Source: Linnemannia schmuckeri
Lineage: Eukaryota; Mortierellomycota; Mortierellomycetes; Mortierellales; Mortierellaceae
Direction of reading: 5' to 3'
Assembly (NCBI GenBank): GCA_029449235.1
Contig: JANATG010000011.1
Coordinates: forward strand, 154,001 to 218,000
Length of the DNA stretch: 64,000 nt
A program made the translations under genes and the position numbers. Within the stretch, counting starts at the first letter, position 1. Every line of letters starts with the position of its first letter. Under the pieces are notes generated by a model that did no database searches, was not told where the DNA came from, and saw only the letters and a list, made by a program, of their open reading frames with translations. Positions 58,719 through 64,000 of this stretch are shown in pieces.

Positions 58719-60016
58719 CCGGGTACCTAAGTGTTGGTCGGAGAGAGTCTTACATGCGGATAAGGGTAATTGATGAGAGGCAAAGAAACTAAGTGTATAA
58801 TGAAAACGTAGGAAATGAAGATGGACACGGTTCGCTTTTTCGTTGTCTCTCTGTTTCTTCGTAATATCGCCTCTTCCTTTGTCGTCATCCGTCCTTTCGT
58901 AATCCTCTTTGTTCATTTTTTTTTCTCCGAAGGTCATTATATGAAAAGAACAATTGCAGCATGGAAAGAAGTAGAAAAGAGGAATGCGGGGGATAAAAAA
59001 GGGTACAAAAATGAACAAAGGCATTTAAAGCGGATAAATTGACAAACATGTTTGGTCGGAAGTGCAATAGGAGAGGGGTCAAACGTTAATGGGACAAAAT
59101 AGATAGGACATGGACTGTACACCCAAACTGAACTGGACTGACTTTCTGACTGACTAAAAGTATATATGAAGTTTACAACAAGTCGAGTTAAAAAGAGAGA
59201 AAGAGAGAGAGAGTCGAGAGCATCTTTTCGAGAGATAGAGAGAGAGAGAGAAGAGAGACGAGAGCACACACCCGATCGGGTTCATATAACTCTGGATCCA
59301 TGGGATCAATGGTCGTTGGTGGGCTGAAAGTATGAATTAGTTTTTAGGGGGTTGATCGGTCGGATGATGGGAAGAGAGGGAGATATGTTGAGGATTGCGT
59401 GGATTTGTCCGGGGCAAAGAGAGGGGGAGGAGATGTCAGGGACAGGCATAGAATAATGCGAGATGAATCGCTCTTGATGTTAATGCCCTTTGATCAGCAG
59501 CAATGCCAATGCAACATGTTAACAGGTATCGTTCCTTCAGTGGAGCATGGACATGCTCAATGTATGTGTGTGTTCAATTGAGGATATACACATCGAGCGA
59601 ATGAGTATCGTCCTTTCCAGCGTTCCAGCCGCAATAAGAAAAGAAATAAAAAAGGGTTTCGTCCTCCTTTTTTGATTGTCTCTGTTCGCCTTTCCGCCTC
59701 TTTTTTATTTCTTTTCCTTTTTACCTTTTTACTTTTTTTCTTGCGTTTTCTCTCTTTGTCTCTTTCTCACTTTACCTTTTTGTTCCTCATCCCTTCTCCT
59801 CCTCTTTAGCCCTTCCTACTTCATCTATCCCTCATCACTCCTTTCTCATTCTCACTACATCCTTTACTTTCATCCTACTTTCCCTCCAACCCCCCTTCTC
59901 TCATCTCTGTCTTCCCCTGCACCGCTCCTCCACCAGGAACCAACCTAACTCATTCAGCAACCAACAACCAACTCACCAACTCTACCACCCTCTACCTATA
60001 TATTCTCCAGCTCATC

Positions 60017-62672
60017 ATGTCAAGACGAATGTCCGAGGCGGCCTCCATCAGGTCGTTCGACAGCATCCCGACAATGGCGGATGTCGAGGCAACCCTTGGG
60101 TGTGTGGACATGAACCAACGCTATGAGTTGTACTCTGGCCGTCTTGTGTCCTTTGCTGAAGTCGGACACCCCTGTGGCCACCCTGTTTTCTGCTTGTAAG
60201 TTCTTCTCCCCCCCTTTTTTTCTGTTTATTTATTGCACTTAATTGTAACTGCCTTGTTGTTGTGTAAGCATTACCATGCACACAGGAAGAAGAGAGAAGA
60301 GATCGAACTGTTGCTTGCAAAGGCATGATATGTTGAATGGTATTGATCGAACAGAGAGTGATGTGTGTGATGTGATGTGTTGTTTCAGTTTGGTCTGAGA
60401 GAGAGACTGATGGTGATGGACTGATTGGTGCGGAGGTTTGGTTGCTGATGGAAAAAGTAATGGTCAAGATATATCTGATTGATGGACGCATCGGTGTTAC
60501 TACGGATGAGTGTCCATTGGTCTCCCTTTTCTTTCTTTTTTTTTTTTTTTTTATCTCGTTCCTCGTTGACCATCATGCCCAAGTCTCATCTTTTTCCTTC
60601 TCTTCATTTTTTTATGGTGAGGATAAACATGCGAGCGCGTGCACTTGCTCTCTGTCTTTTGTTGTCTTTTGTTTATCATTTACTGCAGTTGATGTGTTTG
60701 TGCACAGTCAGTTTATATTACTCACACGTTGGGTTGTCGATGGGTTCGTGCCTGGCTCGGTCAATTAATACTGGACGTCTTGTATTTTAATCCCACTTTT
60801 GGCTGTGTGCATCCCATCCCCTATCCTCTATCCCCATCCCTTCCTCCCACTCCACTTTTTTTTTGTATTCAATTGTCGACATACACTCACTTCCAAAGGC
60901 AACTACTATTATTTTCACCCAACAAACATGGACTCTATGTTTTTTTTGATCGATAGTAGATTGTGAATCCTCTTCTCCCTCACCCTTTCATACGCTTTAC
61001 ACTGCCCTATCATGTTTGTTTTGTGTTCATGTCGGGATTGCAACATGGGGTTCATTTTGTTTGTTTACTTGTATGATGTTGGTTTTTGCATGTTTCGACT
61101 CCTTCGCTTTCTCTCTTGCTGCCCAACCCGATGTGGTTTTCATTTCAATTTATTTTATGTAATCCTCACATGTACTTTTTGCCAATTTCTACTATTTCTC
61201 GTCTGCGCGATTTGTATGCGCATGCGTCTCCATTTTATTAACTCTATTGTTTTCTGTCCTTTTTTTTCTTTCCGCTTTTCGCCTTTTGTTTTTGCCTTAT
61301 CGCGCTTGTTAAATATAGTCTGGGTCTGGGTTGCATGCGCTATTACTCGATTATCCTGGAGGACTTGGCATTCAAGCATTCTTTGAGGATATACTGTATC
61401 GATCGACCCGGCGTCGGCATGTCCCACACCTCCGAACCCGAGGTAATTTTTATTCCTTTTTTTTATACTTTGAAACAACATGTCAATTAGAGTCGACGAC
61501 CATCAATTTGAGCTTTCAAGTAAACTAACATTCGTTCTCCTACTTCCAATTACAATAGGCATGGACACCGTTGAGGATGGCAGAGATTGTGGAGGAGATG
61601 GCGAACGGGTTCAACATCCAAAAGTTCTCGGTGATGGGTCACTCCTGTGGAGCCATCTACGCCATGGCCTGTGCGCTGCGTCTCAAATCGCGGATCGTCG
61701 GCACTGTCTGGCTGATGTCGCCCTGGGTGCATTTGACGCTTGCCAAACGTATGAAGTGGATCAAGCACGTCCCGACCACTCTTCTAAAGTCTTCGCAAAG
61801 TACTGCCAGTTTATTGTACAAATCGCTCTCGGTCGCCGCCAAGGAACCGCCGTCGAAATCCGATCCCAATATCTTGAACTATGATCGGGAGAAGCTTGTC
61901 AAGGCCATGCTGGAAGATAATATGGCGGAGAGTCTTGAGGGCGCCAATAATGATTTAATGGTTTGTTTGGAGTTGTATCATTCTTTTGGATTCAGTTATA
62001 AGGATGTTACCCTCCCTGTCCACGTCTTCTGGGGCACCAAGGTACGACATCTCTTTGTTTAATTAGCGGCGCAATTTTTTTTTTTTGACTTAGATGTTGT
62101 ATTTCCTGCCTTCCTAACCAGCTGCTTACGTTTTTCTACGTTTTCATTTCCTAAATTAGGATGCAGTGATTTCGAGGGAAGCGGTGGACTGGATGGAGCA
62201 ACGGCTAACACAATGTACACTCAGCATCATCGAGGGCGGGACTCACGGGCTCCTCTGGCGCGCCGACGTCGTCTCACAGATTTTCAAGGGCATCGCATCG
62301 TCATGGAAGCTTGCCGAGTTTGAACGATCATTGTCGCAGAGATGGTCGATCAAGCAGTTGGGGTTGAATGGGGGCGGGCACAGTAATCGCCATTTCACAT
62401 ACAGGAGTAGTGCTTATTCTGCAACGGGACAACTTCAACAGGCGATTCAGACTAGTAATATTTATGAGACTGCCGCTGCAGCAGGTGCGACGGTTGTGGG
62501 TGGTGCAACGAGCCCTGTGTCAGCGATAGCGACCGCGACCGCGACGGCGCAGGCTGCAGTGGTTGCAGTTGCTACTGCGACGGCACAACATCGGTCTGTG
62601 CATCCGCATGCTGTTGAGGAGTCTGAGATTCCTGTTGTTGTTGCTGCGGCGACTGCTACTGTCTCGAATTAA
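60017..62672 (+). CDS. Alpha/beta hydrolase-fold protein
   Basis: Four exons, 60017-60195, 61319-61442, 61559-62041, 62160-62672, give 432 residues. The fold is shown by the oxyanion region (FAEVGHPCGHPVFCLLGLGC region), IYCIDRPGVGMS, the nucleophile elbow GHSCG (Ser130), WGTKDAV (probable Asp263) and GGTHGLL (probable His291), a complete triad. A helical lid segment lies between about 155 and 235. After about residue 340 the tail becomes Ala/Thr/Gln-rich (ATATAQAAVVAVATATAQ) and is probably unstructured. No signal peptide is seen, so it is likely intracellular; the ester or amide substrate is unknown. Intron 1 is 1123 nt, the longest in the window. The ATG follows a CT-rich leader. Confidence 0.9.
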
Positions 62673-62886
62673 TGCTTGCGGACGCTTCTCTTTATGACTC
62701 CTTTTCATCCATCATCCCCACCCCCAAATCCCCTAATGTACTATACCCAAACATCATTCATAATTAAAAGACAAAACCGTTCACAAAGTATTAGAGTCTA
62801 AGCACTGTGTTGTTTTTTTTTGCGTTGCACTGTGTTTGTATGTATGTTTCAGTATCTACATACAAGAATAAAAAATGAAGAAAAGT
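62673..62886. terminator. Convergent 3' region
   Basis: About 210 bases between convergent genes, with T runs and AATAAA-like sequence near 62868 and TAATTAAA near 62760. No gene is seen. Confidence 0.4.
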
Positions 62887-63903
62887 TCAAGAAGAACGGA
62901 AGTTGTAGTCAAGAACAGGTCGATTCATCAACACGCCTTCAATAGCCTCCATAACCTCCTCCGTCAACAGCGGAACGACCTGCAACGCCTTGACATTCTC
63001 TTCAATCTGACTAGGTCGACTGGCACCCGTAATCACACTCGAAAGATTCGGGTTCTTCAAACACCACGCAAGACTCAACTGTGCCGTCGTGCAGCCCAAC
63101 TGTTGTGCCAAATGACCCAACTGGGCCACCTTTTGGATCTTGACACGGCCGTCTTCGGATTCGAGGGATTCACGGAGTCGCTTCATGACGGCGTTGTCTT
63201 CGATGGCGAGGCGAGAATCAGGGGGTATTCCGTCGTTGTATTTTCCGGAGAGGAGACCCGAGGCGAGAGGGGACCAGGTTGTGGCGCCCATACCGAAGTT
63301 TTTGTAGAGGGGGAGATACTCTTTTTCAACTCTGTCTCTATGGAACATGTTGTATTGCGGTTGTTCCATCTTCATTGTCATTTCGAACGAAAGAAAAGAA
63401 AGAGAGAGAGAGAGATTAAAAAAGACACAAATGTTTGAGGAGTTAGGGGACGTTTTGCTTCGCCGAAAACACGAATAGTAATTAATCAAAAAAGCACATT
63501 CACGACGACAAAGGAAACAAGTGTAAGGACTTACCAATGGCGCGATAAGATTCAATCGCTGCGCAACTGCATGGGCTTCACAGATCTGCTGCCCTGACCA
63601 CTCACTCGTCCCCCAATAAAAGGCCTTCCCTTGCTCAATCACAAAATTAAACGCCCTCACAATTTCTTCCATGGGTGTATCCGGGTCCGGTCTATGCGCA
63701 TACAACAGATCGACATAGTCAAGCTGGAGTCGTTTAAGGGAAGCATCAGTACCCTCAACGATATGTTTCCGGGAAAGACCCCGATCATTGGGTCCTTTGC
63801 CACCCCAGAAGAGTTTTGTAGAGATGACGAGGTCAGAGCGCTTCCAGCCGAATTTGCGGATTGCTACCCCCATGTCGATTTCGCATTGTCCGCCTGAGTA
63901 GAC
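62887..63903 (-). CDS. Aldo/keto reductase, potassium-channel beta-subunit type (3' part)
   Basis: Two exons on the minus strand, 63903-63535 and 63369-62887, give 283 C-terminal residues; the 5' exon or exons lie beyond the window. The protein follows Kv-beta proteins almost block by block: YSGGQCEIDMG, STKLFWGG, GLSRKHIVEG, AHRPDPDTPMEE, YWGTSEWSGQQI, EQPQYNMFHR, TWSPLASGLLSGKYNDGIPP and LGCTTAQLSLAWCLKNPN. The Lys in STK and His in AHR fit the aldo/keto reductase active site; the Tyr should be in the missing exon. Fungi generally lack the matching channel partner, so it probably works as an NADPH-dependent reductase of aldehydes. The intron 63370-63534 is open in frame, so retention would not truncate the protein. 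Confidence 0.94.
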   Translation of the reverse strand, partial: VYSGGQCEIDMGVAIRKFGWKRSDLVISTKLFWGGKGPNDRGLSRKHIVEGTDASLKRLQLDYVDLLYAHRPDPDTPMEEIVRAFNFVIEQGKAFYWGTSEWSGQQICEAHAVAQRLNLIAPLVSPYTCFLCRRECAFLINYYSCFRRSKTSPNSSNICVFFNLSLSLSFLSFEMTMKMEQPQYNMFHRDRVEKEYLPLYKNFGMGATTWSPLASGLLSGKYNDGIPPDSRLAIEDNAVMKRLRESLESEDGRVKIQKVAQLGHLAQQLGCTTAQLSLAWCLKNPNLSSVITGASRPSQIEENVKALQVVPLLTEEVMEAIEGVLMNRPVLDYNFRSS

Positions 63904-64000
63904 CTATATTTGGTTAATTTTGTTTTGTTTTTGGTTTGTGATTGGTTTTCGGAAGGGGGGAAGGAGGAGGAAGAGGAGGAGGAGGAGAAGGAGAGGAAGG
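63904..64000 (-). other. Intron or upstream flank of the aldo/keto reductase gene
   Basis: The acceptor TAG is at 63906-63904 (minus). The rest is purine-rich on the plus strand (GGAGGA repeats to the end), so pyrimidine-rich in gene sense, consistent with intron sequence. The upstream exon is not in the window. Confidence 0.5.

Larger units (their letters stand above)
53451..60016. other. 6.6 kb region without a recognised gene
   Basis: Bases 53451-53640 form the GH5 leader with a G-run repeat. The remainder has many short, low-complexity or chance frames, A/T runs, a T30 tract (58686-58715), a GAGA-rich run (about 59185-59265) and small hairpins such as GGCG-CTAAA-CGCC near 56915. I found no tRNA, snRNA or protein family signature. 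Bases 59680-60010 are CT-rich, the leader of the hydrolase gene. Confidence 0.5.

Noticed and set aside
60360..60440. A possible intronic C/D snoRNA in the hydrolase intron (several TGATG and CTGA motifs)
   Set aside because: The motifs arise from a TG/GA-rich repeat, with spacing too short for a guide RNA.
1..64000. CRISPR arrays, bacterial operons, phage or integrated viral genes, intact transposons
   Set aside because: No regularly spaced repeats, no reverse transcriptase, transposase or viral protein motifs, and all genes are eukaryotic with spliceosomal introns.

Overview
The window is fungal nuclear DNA, most likely from the Mortierella group (Mortierellomycota, or a close relative in Mucoromycota). 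The reasons are short phase-consistent GT-AG introns, long pyrimidine-rich leaders before start codons, dozens of homopolymer and CT/GT low-complexity tracts, fast-evolving F-box/leucine-rich genes, and Dikarya-like housekeeping proteins beside genes closer to animal forms (PTRHD1, Kv-beta-type aldo/keto reductase, HIP1R-like Sla2). The lineage is inferred from protein character, not from a search. Exon joins were checked by reading-frame phase and family motifs.

1-5.6 kb: an F-box/leucine-rich cluster made of one heavily decayed copy, one near-intact copy with a single in-frame stop, a third small relic, and one intact gene on the minus strand, followed by a U2 snRNA gene (minus) with its own TATA box. 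6.5-18.8 kb: sla2/HIP1R (endocytic actin adaptor, 10 exons), a calmodulin-like EF-hand gene, a Golgi-type apyrase (Ynd1 family) with a 600-residue tail, and dap1 (heme-binding MAPR protein). 18.8-21.2 kb: no assured gene. 21.2-25.9 kb: an HPC2/ubinuclein homologue of the HIR histone chaperone. 25.9-31.6 kb: gene-poor, with possible relics.

31.6-38.7 kb: a bZIP transcription factor and a membrane-anchored LmbE/PIG-L-like deacetylase. 38.9-44.8 kb: a second decay zone with a disrupted F-box/LRR gene and a clearly dead Zn2Cys6 transcription factor. 45.9-50.8 kb: compact small genes: PTRHD1, the kinetochore protein Cnl2/Nkp2, the SMC5/6 subunit Nse1 and a small probable mitochondrial protein. 51-53.5 kb: a secreted GH5 endoglycoceramidase-like enzyme with a beta-trefoil lectin module. 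53.5-60 kb: a 6.5 kb stretch without a recognised gene. 60-64 kb: an alpha/beta hydrolase and the 3' part of a Kv-beta-like aldo/keto reductase that runs off the window.

The genes do not form one pathway. Three concern chromosomes (HIR, Cnl2/Nkp2, Nse1), and the last two are divergent neighbours. I found no convincing undescribed multi-gene system. The strongest unusual signals are the gene-decay series in the F-box and zinc-cluster families, three phase-supported GC-AG introns, a 23-nt micro-exon, a G-run repeat just upstream of the GH5 start codon, and a leader-like tract that points to an unannotated transcript near 19.8-20.2 kb.
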